A DNA stretch of 64,000 bases from Symsagittifera roscoffensis (taxonomy: Eukaryota > Xenacoelomorpha > Acoela > Convolutidae): assembly GCF_963678635.1 (NCBI RefSeq), contig NC_087067.1:5992647-6056646 (forward strand), in the 5' to 3' direction. The translations under genes and the position numbers were made by a program. Positions 29,175 through 41,899 of the stretch are shown here, piece by piece; within the stretch, counting starts at the first letter, position 1, and each line of letters begins with the position of its first letter. Below the pieces are notes generated by a model that did no database searches, was not told the origin of the DNA, and worked only from the letters and a program-made list of their open reading frames with translations.

Positions 29175-31386
29175 GTGGCCGCGTTCCAGCATTTCAAAAA
29201 ATTTTTAGGTGGGGTAGGGCCCCCACCGGTACAAGTAATCTCCCTAAATTGGTCTTTAGAGAATTTTGACAAAAAAGTCGATTCTCGAAATTGTCAGGTT
29301 AGATTGGTCTAATTTTTTGCATGCGGCCCTAAAATGTCAAACGAATAGGGGTTTCCTTTTGTGATTTTTTGACCCAACAATTTTTAACAGGTGTTTGGGC
29401 TAATTTGGGCTTTTTGCCCAATTTGGGAAAAGTTTTTATTTTGCTTAATTCTCAAAAATAAGTAAAAATTTTGATATTTTTATGAAAATGCGTCTAAATT
29501 GATCTCAGCAGTCCTATCTAACGAACTAATTATCATGGTGGTGGAGGTTTTTGAATCTGAGAAAATTGATTTTTTTGACTTTTTTTTACCCATTTTTGAC
29601 TACTCTTTCAAAATGAAAGCTTTTAACGAAAAAACTTGAAAAGAATTTGCTATATTAATTTAATTGAGCTTAAAGGGCATTGCTCTGGTTTTCTTAGCTA
29701 AAATGAAAAGTTTCAGCTAAAAATTGGCACTTTTTCAAAACAATCATTTTTTTCAAAAAAATTTTAAGTTTTTGATTTCTTTTCAATTTCTTGTTCAGAA
29801 ATAAAGTTAAAAAACGATTATTGAGTCAGAGTAAATTTTTTGTTTCCACCCTAATGTACCTTATGTGGGAGTACTGTTTGTACTATTTTTAGGCCCTCAT
29901 TCTTGTTTTTAGCCAAGATTTTGCTTTCGGAATTCTGTGAAAAAAGTCGAAAAAACATGTTTTTTTGACCTTTCTCAAAATTTTAAAATAAGTGATCCAC
30001 TTGTTGTTAGTCGCCAGATAAGGTCTCCAAAAACCTCGAAGACTCCAATAAACAGAGTGATGAGATTTTTTTTAAAATTTTTCAAAATTCGAATTTTTCG
30101 ATTTTTTTTGAACTTTTCAGCTGAAAAATTATTCTAAGTATCGCCATTTGAAGAAGAAAAAAAGATTAAAGTTCAAAATTTTCTTTCTTTTCTGAATTTT
30201 TTTTCTTCCAGGCGTGTTATCAAGCTAAAAATGGCTCATTCAGACTATCTGCTTAGCTTGTTTAGGTTCCAGTTTCTCAAGTTGGCTCAAAGGTGCCTTA
30301 AGTGGAGGCGACAAGGAAACATAGCCAGAATGAAAACTTCATAAAATCTATAATTTTCAACATTTTTTGGGAATTTAAAATGCTAGACCCACTAAGTTGG
30401 GTACGCTGAATCGTAATACGCAATTAATTTTCACTTTTTTTCAATTTTGAAAATTACAAATTTTTGACTTTTTTAAAAAAAAAACATAATTTTTAATTTT
30501 TTTTTTTAAACATTTTACATCTATTGATGTTGTTTCTGCCAAAGTGTAATAAACGGCTAGAACAGGAATCTTCATTACTTAAGAACAGTGAGTGGTGCGA
30601 GGAAAACAAAAAAAAAGTGATTCATTTCTCCCGATTTACAAAAGAAAAAAGAAAAAAAACTGTTTTTAAATTTTTAAATTCATTTGAAAACTTACAATTT
30701 TTCGCATCATTATCCCTTACTAGTTTTCACCAACCGCATTTGTAACCCCCTAACAACAATTGTTCTTGGAAGCATTGATTAATAAAATCAATTTTTAAAA
30801 AATTTATACAGCTTCTCATGAGGAACTGAAAACAAGCATTAGTGAAAAAAACTTTGTCAAAAATTGAAAACAACTATCCGTTATCCTGGATCGAGGTAGG
30901 ATGCTCACTCGGTCCCTCTGGGACCTGTAGAGGGAGCAGCCGTAACCGTAAATTCTACGCTTAAAATCTGAAATCAGCCTGATCGGAATTATGACATTAG
31001 CGGAGATCAAATAAGTTTTTGAAGTTGCGTTCTTATTTTGAACAATTTTTTTCTTTCCATTTCCTTCATTTTCCATTTTATTTTTGCCGAAATCAGTCTC
31101 ACTGCATGCCCGGTATTAGCAAAAACTTGATTGTTTCACACTTTGATATCTTTGGTTTTTTTGGTGGTAGTTTCAGTTAAAATTTATCAGAATTTTCCTT
31201 TGAAAAATATTCACCTGATAAAATTAATTGAGCATTGGCATTTGCGCCCGAATGGCGCAAGGCTAATGTGAATGCGTAGAGTCCGACGTCTTTGCTTGAG
31301 GCCATGATATTGGCGCATGACCTTATTGTTTTGGTTTCAGAAAATACCAAAAACAAAAATAAGTCACGTGACCTTGAGGGTGCTAG
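29175..31386. repeat. A unit, copy 1
   Basis: Starts GTGGCCGCGTTCC, ends GGGTGCTAG. Contains the motif TTTTTTGCATGC at 29313-29324 and, near 30920, the hairpin GGTCCC-TCT-GGGACC. The terminal hairpin near 31240 is imperfect (GCGCCCGAATGGCGC). Confidence 0.8.
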
Positions 31387-33021
31387 GTGGCCGCCGCGTC
31401 CGGCTATGGCGTTCAGCAGAGACAGGGGAAGGGGCCCCGTCGGTTCGAAGGAACAATTACCTTTTACCCTTTTCATGCAGAATAAGTCGTGTTCTCGAAA
31501 ACTGGAGGTCAGAATTCCCTAATTTTTTGCATGCAGCCCCGTATGGAAATTCTAAGGATACACTTTTGCCCCGTTTTGCCAAAATTTTGTTATGTGTTGA
31601 CTTATAGAGGGAAATGGGGGGCAAAAATGGTAAAAAACACGTTTTTTGATAAAAATCACCTATTAACTCTGTTTTGGTTCAAAAAATGGGGTATATTGAC
31701 AAGAAATGGATGAAATTAGACTGTTTGGGGAGCCCAATTATAAAAGTTTGAGGAAAAATTTTCCTCTCAAAAATTTGAGTTTTTTCAAAAACTGCAACAA
31801 AAATGATGTTTTTTTTGTAACTAAAAAGGTGTTTTTTCCACTTTTCTCAAAATGGGTGAATTTTCGGCTCTAACCCAAAAACACATTCTGAACAGGTTAA
31901 TAAAGTGTGTTTTAGTGAAACAAATTGATTGGAACACTTTATTTTGACTTTTTGAAAAAAATTGATTTTTTACGTTTCTGACTCAACATTGTATTCAAAA
32001 AAACAAAAATTTTAAAAAGTGAGAAAAAATGAATTTTGATGGCTTATTTGAGCTTGCCATAGACATTTTAGTAGGTATAGAGTATTTAAACGTCAAAATT
32101 GAATAAAAATTATGGTTTTTACAATTTTTTTTCTCGGCTAATTTACTACTATTTTACTACAAAAAAAAATTGCCAAATTTCGAAAAAAAAGTCTTAAATT
32201 CGGAAGTGGCCAACAAAACTGTTCTAGTTTTTTGCATGCGACCTAACAAGGACACTACATATACACCCTACACCCTATTTAGATCACTGCTCAATCCTAT
32301 AGGTTTGAAGACGACTTTACCCGATTTATCTACCTTTTTGAGTTAACCAAAAAGTTGTTTTTTTTTGCCTTTTCTCTAAACATGGAAATTTTACGGCTTT
32401 GGTCTTGAAAACCATTCTGAGCAGGTTCATATATTGTAGTCTAGTGATTTAAGCCAATTGGAGCTACTTTTAATGACTTTTGAAAAATGGGTTTTTTCAC
32501 GTTTCTGTCTCAACTTTTTTTTCCAAATAAAATTTTTTTTTATTTTTTCTTTTGCTTCTAATCAATTTGAGACAAACTTAACCTCTTTGTGACAAATTCC
32601 AAGTCCAATTCAGCTATTAGTAACAATTGAAAGTCCACGTACTTGACAATGGCTTCGAAAAAAAATATGAGGACTGTTTCCGAAAACTTGTTTTCGTTGG
32701 AACGGTCCTCTTCATGAATCACTGAAAAACATAAGTTACTTTGGTTTAGAGTTCTCTAGAGACTGATCAGGTGTAGATTCAGTCATTGAAAGTATGAGAA
32801 ATCTTTTTCGATCTTTTCTAATCACATACAGAATGTTTTGTGTTGTTGCTTTTGTGACACCTTACAAAGTTCATCAGATACCGTTTCAGAAAACTTTCGA
32901 GCAAAAAAGAGCACCCGAAGGGTGCTCCTTTTGCGAGTGCGTTAAGCGTTCCCCTGCTCCGCCCCCCGCGGAACCCACTCGTCAAAAGTCACTTAATTAG
33001 CGGGGCCACAGTGACAACTAG
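31387..33021. repeat. B unit, copy 1
   Basis: Starts GTGGCCGCCGCGTCC. It carries TTTTTTGCATGC twice (31523-31534 and 32228-32239). Close to its end is the perfect hairpin GAGCACCC-GAA-GGGTGCTC. The overlapping frames at 31177-31607 on both strands are not called as genes. Confidence 0.8.
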
Positions 33022-35238
33022 GTGGCCGCGTTCCAGCATTACAAAATGTTTTGAGGTGGGGTAGGGGCCCCCACCGGTACAAGTAATATCCCTCAAATGG
33101 ACTATAGAGAAATTTTGCAAAAAAGTCGATTCTCGAAATTGTCAGGTTAGATTGGTCTAATTTTTTGCATGCGGCCCTAAAATGTCAAACGAATAGGGGT
33201 TTCCTTTTGTGACTTTTTGACCCAACAATTTTTAACAGGTGTTTGGGCTAATTTGGGCTTTTTGCCCAATTTGGGAAAAGTTTTTATTTTGCTTAATTCT
33301 CAAAAATAAATAAAAATTTTGATATACTTATGAAAATACGTCTAAATTGATCTCAGTAGTCCTATCGAACGAACTAATCATCATGGCAGTGGAGGTTTTT
33401 CAATCTGAGAAAATTAATTTTTTTGACTTTTTTTTACCCATTTTTGAATACTTTTTCAAAATAAAAGCCTTTAACGAAAAAACTTGAAAATAATTTGCTT
33501 AATTAAATTATTTGAGCTTAAAGAACATTGCTCTGGCTTTCTTAGCTAAAATGAAAAGTTTCAGCTAAAAATTGGCACTTTTTCAAAACAATCGTTTTTT
33601 TCAAAAAAATTTTTAATTTTTGATTTTTTTAAAATTTTTTGTTCAGAAATGAAGTTCAAAAACGATTTTTGAGTCAGAGTCAATTTTTTGTTTCCAACCT
33701 AATGTACTTTATGTGGGAGTACGGTTTGTACTAATTTTAGGCCCTCATTTTTGTTTTTAGCCAAGATATTGCTTTCGGAATTCTGTCAAAAAAATCGAAA
33801 AAACATGTTTTTTTGACCTTTCTCAAAGTTTTATAATAAGTGATCCTTTTGTTGTTAGCCGCCAGATAAGATCTCCCAAAACCTCGAAGACTCCAATAAA
33901 CAGACTGATGAGATTTTTTTAAAATTTTTTCAAAATTTGAATTTTTTGATTTTTTTTGAACTTTTCAGCTGAAAAATTATACTAAGTATCGCCATTTGAA
34001 GAAGAAAAAAGGTTAAAGTTCAAAATTTTCTTTCTTTTCTGGAGTTTTTTTTCTTCCAGGCGTGTTATAACGCTGAAAATGGCTCATTCTGACTATCTGT
34101 ATAGCTTGTTTAGGTTCCAGTTTCTCAAGTTGGCTCAAAGGTGCCTTAAGTGGAGGCGACAAGGAAAAATAGCCAAAATGAAAACTTCATAAAATCTACA
34201 ATTTTCAACATTTTTTGGTAATTTAAAATGCTAGACCCACTAAGTTGGGTACGCGGAATCGTAATATGCAATTAATTTTCACTTTTTTTCAATTTTGAAA
34301 ATTACAAATTTTTGATTTTTTTAAAAACAAACATAGTTTTTACATTTTTCTCTTTTTTAAAACATTTTACATCATATTTATGTTTTTTCTGCCAAAGTGT
34401 TATGAACGGCTAAAACAGGAATCTTCATTACTTAAAAACAGTGGGTGGTGTGAGAAAAACTTAAAAAAAAACTGATTCATTTCTCCCGATTTACAAAAGA
34501 AAAAAAGAAAAAAACTGTTTTTAAATTCATTTGAAAACTTACAATTTTTCTCATCATTATCCCTAACTAGTTTTCACCAACCGCATTTGTAACCGCCTAA
34601 CATCAGTTGTTCTTGGAAGCATTGATAAAAAAAATCAATTTTTTAAAATTTATACAGCTTCTCATCAGGAGTTGAACACAAGCATTAGTGAAAAAATATT
34701 TTGTGAAAAATTTAAAACAACTATCCGTTATCCTGGATCGAGGTAGGATGCTCACTCGGTCCCTCTGGGACCTGTAGAGAGAGCAGCCGTAACCGTAAAA
34801 TCTACGCTTAAAGTTTGAAATCAGCCTGATCGGAATTATGACATTAGCGGATATCAAATAAGTTTTTGATGTTGCGTTCTTATTTTGAACAGTTTTTTTC
34901 TTTCCATTTCCTTCATTTTTTCTTTTACTTTTGCCGAAATCAGTCTCACTGCATGCTCGGTAATAGCAAAAACTTGATTGTTTCACACTTTGAATTCTTT
35001 GCGTTTTTTGGTGATAGTTTAAATTAAAATTTATCAGAATTTTTCTGTAAAAATTTTTTTTCACCTGCCAAAATTAGTTGAACATTGGCATTTGCGCCCG
35101 AAGGGCGCATTGCGAATGGGAATGCGTAGAAGTCCACATATTTGCTTGAGCACATGATGTCGATGCATGACCACGCTCTCTTTTGGTTTGACTAAATACG
35201 AAAAACAAACATCCACCACTAGTACCTGATTGTGCTAG
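33022..35238. repeat. A unit, copy 2
   Basis: Ends ATTGTGCTAG. The hairpin GCGCCC-GAA-GGGCGC near 35094-35108 is perfect. The minus frame 34603-35064 extends a short frame present in all A copies. Confidence 0.8.
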
Positions 35239-37453
35239 GTGGCCGCGTTCCAGCAATTCAAAAATTTTTTAGGTGGGGTAGGGCCCCCACCGGTACAAGT
35301 AATCTCCCTAAATTGGTCTTTAGAGAATTTTGACAAAAAAGTTGATTCTCGAAATTGTCAGGTTAGATTGGTCTAATTTTTTGCATGCGGCCCTAAAATG
35401 TCAAACGAATAGGGGTTTCTTTTTGTGATTTTTTGACCCAACAATTTTTAACAGGTGTTTGGGCTAATTTGGGCTTTTTGCCCAATTTGGGAAAAGTTTT
35501 TATTTTGCTTAATTCTCAAAAATAAGTAAAAATTTTGATATACTTATGAAAAAACGTCTAAATTGATCTCAGCAGTCCTATCTAACGCACTAGTCATCAT
35601 GGTAGTGGAGGTTTTTGAATCGGAGAAAACTGATTTTTTTGACTTTTTTTTACCCATTTTTGATTACTTTTTCAAAATAAAAGGCTTTAACGAAAAAACT
35701 TGAAAATAATTTGCATCATTAATTTATTTGAGCTTAAAGGGCATTGCTCTGGCTTTATTAGCTAAAATGAAAAGTTTCAGCTAAAAATTGGCACTTTTTC
35801 AAAACAATCATTTTTTTCAAAAAAATTTTCAGTTTTTGATTTTTATACAATTTTTTGTTCAGAAATAAAGTTATAAAACGATTTTTGAATCAGAGTCAAT
35901 TTCTTCTTTCCAACCTAATGTACTTTATGTGGGAGTACTGTTTGTACTATTTTTAGGCCCTCATTTTTGTTTTTAGCCAAGATATTGCTTTCGGAATTCT
36001 GTCTAAAAAATCGTAAAAACAGGTTTTTTTGACCTTTCTCAAAAACTTAAAATAAGTGATCCACTTGTTGTTAGCCGCCAGATAAGGTCTCCCAAAACCT
36101 CGAAGACTCCAATAAACAGACTGATGAGATTTTTTTAACATTTTTTCAAAATTTGAATTTTTTGATTTTTTTTGAACTTTTCAGGTGAAAAATTATTCTA
36201 AGTATCGCCATTTGAAGAAGAAACAAGGTTAAAGTTCAAAATTTCCTTTCTTTTCTGCAGTTTTTTTTCTTCCAAGCGTGTTATCACGCTGAAAATGGCT
36301 CATTCAGATTATCTGTATAGCTTGTTTAGGTTCCAGTTTCTCAAGTTGGCTCAAAGGTGCCTTAAGTGGAGGCGACAAGGAAAAATAGCCAAAATGAAAA
36401 CTTCATAAAATCTACAATTTTTAACATTTTTTGGTGATTCAAAATGCTATACCCACTAAAATGGGTACGCTGAATCGTAATATGCAATTAATTTTCACTT
36501 TTTTTCAATTTTGAAAATTACAAATTTTTGATTTTTAAAAAAAAACATAATTTTTAAATTTTTCTCTTTTTTAAATCATTTTACATCATATTGATGTTTT
36601 TTCTGCCAAAGTGTTATAAACGGCTAGAACAGGAATCTTCATTACTTAAGAACAGTGGTTGGTGCGAGGAAGACTTTAAAAAAAATGATTCATTTCTCCC
36701 GATTTACAAAAGAAAAAAGAAAAAAACAGTTTTTAAATTCATTTGAAAACTTACAATTTTTCTCATCATTATCCCTTACTAGTTTTCAGCAACCGCATTT
36801 GCAACCGCCTAACATCAGTTGTTCTTGGAAGCATTGATTAATAAAATCAATTTTTTTAAAATTAATACAGCTTCTCATGAGGAAATGAAAACAAGCATTA
36901 GTGAAAAAAAAATTTGTGAAAAATTAAGAACAACTATCCGTTAACCTGGATCGAGGTAGGATGCTCACTCGGTCCCTCTGGGACCTGTAGAGGGAGCAGC
37001 CGTAACCGTAAATTGTACGCTTAAAATCTGAAATCAGCCTGATCGGAATTATGACCTTAGCGGAGATCAAATAAGTTTTTGATGTTGCGTTCTTATTTTG
37101 AACAATTTTTTTCTTTCCATTTCCTTCATTTTTCAATTTATTTTTGCCGGATTCAGTCTCACTACATGCCCGGTAATAGCAAAAACTTGATTGTTTCACA
37201 CTTTGAAATCTTTGCGTTTTTTGATGGTAGTTTAAGTTAAACTTTATCAGAATTTTTCTTTAAAAAATTTTCACCTGGCGAAATTAATTGAGCATTGGCA
37301 TTTGCGCCCGAAGGGCGCACTGCGAATGGGAATGCGTAGAAGTCCACGTATTTGCTTGAGCACATGATGTAATGTCGATGCATGACCAGGCTCTCTTTTG
37401 GTTTCAGAAAATTCCCAAAACAAAAATAAGTCACGTGACCTTGAGGGTGCTAG
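35239..37453. repeat. A unit, copy 3
   Basis: First unit of the second half. Its end (GAGGGTGCTAG) matches copy 1, as expected for a dimer. The GCGCCC-GAA-GGGCGC hairpin lies near 37304-37318. Confidence 0.8.
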
Positions 37454-39082
37454 GTGGCCGCCGCGTCCGGCTATGGCGTTCAGCAGAGACAGGGGAAGGG
37501 GCCCCGTCGGTTCGAAGGAACAATTACCTTTTACCCTTTTCATGGAGAATAAGTCGTGTTCTCGAAAACTGGAGGTCAGAATTCCCTAATTTTTTGCATG
37601 CAGCCCCGTATTAAAATTCTAAGGATACACTTTTGCCCCGTTTTGCCAAAATTTTGTTATGTGTTGACTTATAGAGGGAAATGGGGGGCAAAAATGGTAA
37701 AAAACACGTTTTTTGATAAAAATCACCTATTAACTCTGTTTTGGTTCAAAAAATGGGGTATATTGACAAGGAATGGATGAAAGTAGACTGTTTGGGGAGC
37801 CCAAATATGAAAGTTTGAGAAAAAATTTTTCTCTCAAAAATTTGAGTTTTTTCAAAAACTGCAACAAAAATGATGGTTTTTTTGTAACTAAAAAGGTGTT
37901 TTTTCCACTTTTCTCAAAATAGATGAATTTTCGGCTTCAACCCAAAAAACCATTCTGAACAGGTTCATAAAGTGTGTTTTAGTGAAATAAATTGATTGGA
38001 ACACTTTATTTTGACTTTTTGAAAAAAATTGATTTTTCACGTTTCTGACTCAACATTGTATATCAAAAAAACAAAAATTTTAAAAAGTGAGAAAAAATGA
38101 TTTTTGATGGCTTATTTGAGCTTGCCATAGACATTTTAGTAGGCCTAGAGTATTTAAACGTCAAAATTGGATAAAAATTGTGGTTTTTACATTTTTTTTT
38201 CTCGGCTATTTTACTACTATTTTACTACAAATAAAAATGGCCAAATTTCGAAAAAAAGTCTTAATTTCGGAAGTGGCCAACAAAACTGTTCTAGTTTTTT
38301 GCATGCGACCTAACAAGGACACTATATATATACCCTATTTAGATCACTTCTCGATCCTATAGGATTGAAGACGACTTTACCCGATTTATCTAACTTTTTG
38401 AGTTAACCAAAAAGTTGTTTTTTTTTGCCTTTTCTCTAAATATGGAAATTTTAGGGCTTTGGTCTTGAAAACCATTCTGAACAGGTTCATATATTGTAGT
38501 CTAGTGATTTAAGCCAATTGGAGTTACTTTTAATGACTTTTGAAAAAAGGGTTTTTTCACGTTTCTGACTCAACTTTTTTTTCCAAATAAAAAAAAATGT
38601 TTTTTTTTCTTTTGCTTCTAATCAGTTTGAGACAAACTTAACCTTTTTGGGAAAAATTCCAAGTCCAATTCAGCTATTAGTCACAATTGAAAGTCCACGT
38701 ACTTGACAATGGGCTCGAAAAAAAATATGAGGACTGTTTCCGAAAACTTGTTTTCGTTGGAACGGTCCTCTTCATGAATCAATGAAAAACATAAGTTACT
38801 TTGGTTTGGAGTTCTCTAGAGACTGATCAGGTGTAGATTCAGTCATTGAAAGTATGAGAAATCTTTTTTGACCTTTTCTAATCACATACAGAATGTTTTG
38901 TGTTGTTGCTTTTGTGACACCTTACAAAGTTCATCAGATACCGTTTCAGAAAACTTTCGAGCAAAAAAGAGCACCCGAAGGGTGCTCCTTTTGCGAGTGC
39001 GTTTAGCGTTCCCCTGCTCCGCCCCCCGCGGAAACTACTCCTTCGAAAGTCACTGATATAGCGGGGCCACAGTGACAACTAG
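37454..39082. repeat. B unit, copy 2
   Basis: Near-identical to copy 1, including the GAGCACCC-GAA-GGGTGCTC hairpin near 38969-38987. Confidence 0.8.
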
Positions 39083-41301
39083 GTGGCCGCGTTCCAGCAT
39101 TACAAAATTTTTTGAGGTGGGGTAGGGGCCCCCACCGGTACAAGTAATATCCCTCAAATGGACTATAGAGAAATTTTGCAAAAAAGTCGATTCTCGAAAT
39201 TGTCAGGTTAGAATGGTCTAATTTTTTGCATGCGGCCCTAAAATGTCAAATGAATAGGGGTTTCCTTTTGTGATTTTTTGACCCAACAATTTTTAACAGG
39301 TGTTTGGGCTAATTTGGGCTTTTTGCCCAATTTGGGAAAAGTTTTTATTTTGCTTAATATTCAAAAATAAGTAAAAATTTTGATATGCTTATGAAAATAC
39401 GTCTAAATTGGTTTTAGCAGTTCTATCTAGCGAACTAATCATCATGGTAGTGGAGGTTTTTGAATCTGAGAAAATTGATTTTTTTGACTTTTTTTTACCC
39501 ATTTTTGAATACTTTTTCAAAATAAAAGCCTTTAACGAAAAAACTTGAAGATAATTTGCTTAATTATTTTATTTGAGCTTAAAGGGCATTGCTCTGGCTT
39601 TCTTAGCTAAAATGAAAAGTTTCAGCTAAAAATTGGCACTTTTTCAAAACAATCATTTTTTTCAAAAAAATTTTAAATTTTCGATTTTTTTACAATTTTT
39701 TGTTCAGAAATAAAGTTAAAAAACGATTTTTGAATCAGAGTCAATTGATTGTTTCCAACCTAATGTACTTTATGTGGGAGTACTGTTTGTACTAATTTTA
39801 GGCCCTCATTTTTGTTTTTAGCCAAGATATTGCTTTCGGAATTCTGTCTAAAAAATCGTAAAAACAGGTTTTTTTGACCTTTCTCAAAATTTTAAAATAA
39901 GTGATCCACTTGTTGTTAGCCGCCAGATAAGGTCTCCCAAAACCTCGAACACTCCAATGAACAGACTGATGAGATTTTTTTAAAATTTTTTCAAAATTTG
40001 AATTTTTTGATTTTTTTTGAACTTTTCAGCTGAAAAATTATTCTAAGTATCGCCATTTGAAGAAGAAAAAAGGTTAAAGTTCAAAATTCCCTTTCTTTTC
40101 TGCAGTTTTTTTTCTTCCAGGGGTGTTATCACGCTGAAAATGGCCCATTCACACTATCTGTATAGCTTGTTTAGATTCCAGTTTCTCAAGTTGGCTCAAA
40201 GGTGCCTTAAGTGGAGGCGAAAAGGAAAAATAGCCAAAATGAAAACTTCATAAAATCTACAATTTTCAACATTTTTTGGTACTTTAAAATGCTAGACCCA
40301 CTAAGTTGGGTACGTTGAATCGTAATATGCAATTAATTTTCACTTTTTTTCAATTTTGAAAATTACAAATTTTTAATTTTTAAAAAAAAAACATAATTTT
40401 TAAATTTTTTCTCTTTTTTAAAACATTTTACATCATATTGATGTTTTTTCTGCCAAAGTGTTATAAACGGCTAGAGAAGTAATCTTCATTACTTAAGAAC
40501 AGTGGGTGGTGCGAGGAAAACTTGAAAAAAAAATGATTCATTTCTACCGATTTACAAAAGAAAAAAAGAAAAAAACAGTTTTTCAATTCATTTGAAAACT
40601 TACAATTTTTCTCATCATTATCCCTTACTAGTTTTCAACAACCGCATTTGTAACCGCCTAACATCAGTTGTTCTTGGAAGCATTGATTAATAAAGTCAAT
40701 TTTTTTAAAATTAATACAGCTTCTCATGAGGAATTGAAAACAAGCATTAGTGTAAAAAAATTTTGTGAAAAATTAAGAACAACTATCCGTTAACCTGGAT
40801 CGAGGTAGGATGCTCACTCGGTCCCTCTGGGACCTGTAGAGGGAGCAGCCGTAACCGTAAATTCTACGCTTAAAATCTGAAATCAGCCTGATCTGAATTA
40901 TGATTTGAGCGGAGATCAAATAAGTTTTTGATGTTGCGTTCTTATTTTGAACAATTTTTCTCTTTCCATTTTCTACATTTTCTATTTTACTTTTGCCAAC
41001 ATCAGTCTCATTGCAAGCCCGGTAATAGCAAAAACTTGATTGTTTCACACTTTGAAATCTTTGCGTTTTTTGGTGATAGTTTAAATTAAAATTTATCAGA
41101 ATTTTTCTTTAAACAAATTTTTTCACCTGGCAAAATTAATTGAGCATTGGCATTTGCGCCCGAAGGGCGCATTGCGAATGGGAATGCGTAGAAGTCCACG
41201 CATTTGCTTGACCACATGATGTCGTTGCTTGAAGACACTCTCTTTTGGTTCCAGAAATTACTAAAAACTCAAAACAAGCCACTAGTACCTGATTGTGCTA
41301 G
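39083..41301. repeat. A unit, copy 4
   Basis: Last unit; ends ATTGTGCTAG like copy 2. The terminal hairpin lies near 41157-41171. Confidence 0.8.
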
Positions 41302-41312
41302 ATCACTTTACC
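41302..41312 (-). pseudogene. 5' remnant of the split tRNA-derived unit
   Basis: The 11 nt that complete the core interrupted at 29174; it carries the 5' acceptor strand. Confidence 0.85.
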
Positions 41313-41390
41313 ATGTATTTAGTTTAATAATCATTTCAAGTTGCTTAGTGTTTACTGTCTTTATACTATAAAGTCTTTTTTTAGTAATCT

Positions 41391-41462
41391 GGGGACAGCC
41401 GGGAAATGAACGCGGGACCCCTCGCACCCGAAGCCAGAATCATACCACTAGACCACTGTCCC
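41391..41462 (-). tRNA. tRNA-Pro-like, anticodon CGG
   Basis: Acceptor intact. B box changed (G52C, A58T) and one anticodon-stem mismatch (29-41). Confidence 0.45.
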
Positions 41463-41827
41463 ATGTCGTCAGGTTCGTTATAATCCTACATCTTTCACGA
41501 ATTAAGATTATTCTTTTTTTGTCCGTTTTTCTTCGTTTTAGTGAGTATTTGCTGTCTTTTTACTAGAAAATGTATAATTTCTTTTCTGCTAGTTTAAATG
41601 AGACATCCGCGGTATAAACCCGGAACTTTTACCGCTCTACTCGAGAATCGTACCTTTAGACCACTGTCCCATATTTCAGCGTCGATGCTTTCCCACTTGT
41701 TTCTCAAAAAAAAAGAATGTTTAGATTTTATCCGTCTTCATCCGTTTTCGTGTGTTTAATGATTATTGAAGGTTGCTTAGTGTTTGCTGTCGTTCTACTA
41801 CAATTTATTTTTTACTGCTAGTTTTCT

Positions 41828-41899
41828 GGGGACAGCGGGGAACTGAACAAGGGGCCTCTCGCACCCAAAAAGAGAATCATACCACTAGACCACTGTCCC
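41828..41899 (-). tRNA. tRNA-Pro-like, anticodon TGG
   Basis: Loop TTTGGGT; anticodon stem with one mismatch and one wobble; T stem CCGTG/CCCCG is poor. Confidence 0.4.

Larger units (their letters stand above)
29175..41301. mobile_element. 12.1-kb CTAG-bounded composite insert, dimer of A-B-A
   Basis: Inserted in a tRNA-like unit at CTAG (29171-29174, repeated at 41298-41301). It has six units: A 29175-31386, B 31387-33021, A 33022-35238, A 35239-37453, B 37454-39082, A 39083-41301. Each starts GTGGCCGC and ends in CTAG. The two halves, 29175-35238 and 35239-41301, are 6,064 and 6,063 bp, so the whole is a direct dimer. A copies are about 2.2 kb and B copies about 1.63 kb. No long coding frame is present, so it is non-autonomous. 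The class is unknown: the ends are not clear inverted repeats, and A-B-A could be read as 2.2-kb terminal direct repeats around B. Confidence 0.8.

Noticed and set aside
29175..41301. Typical Helitron
   Set aside because: CTAG ends and hairpins were suggestive, but the hairpins are about 100 bp or more from the end, CTAG is duplicated on both sides, and there is no clear TC start at the left boundary.
29175..41301. Frames of 60-100 codons in the B units (for example 31177-31476 and 37271-37543)
   Set aside because: Overlapping frames on both strands simply follow the one GC-rich stretch. No start context or recognisable domain; not called.
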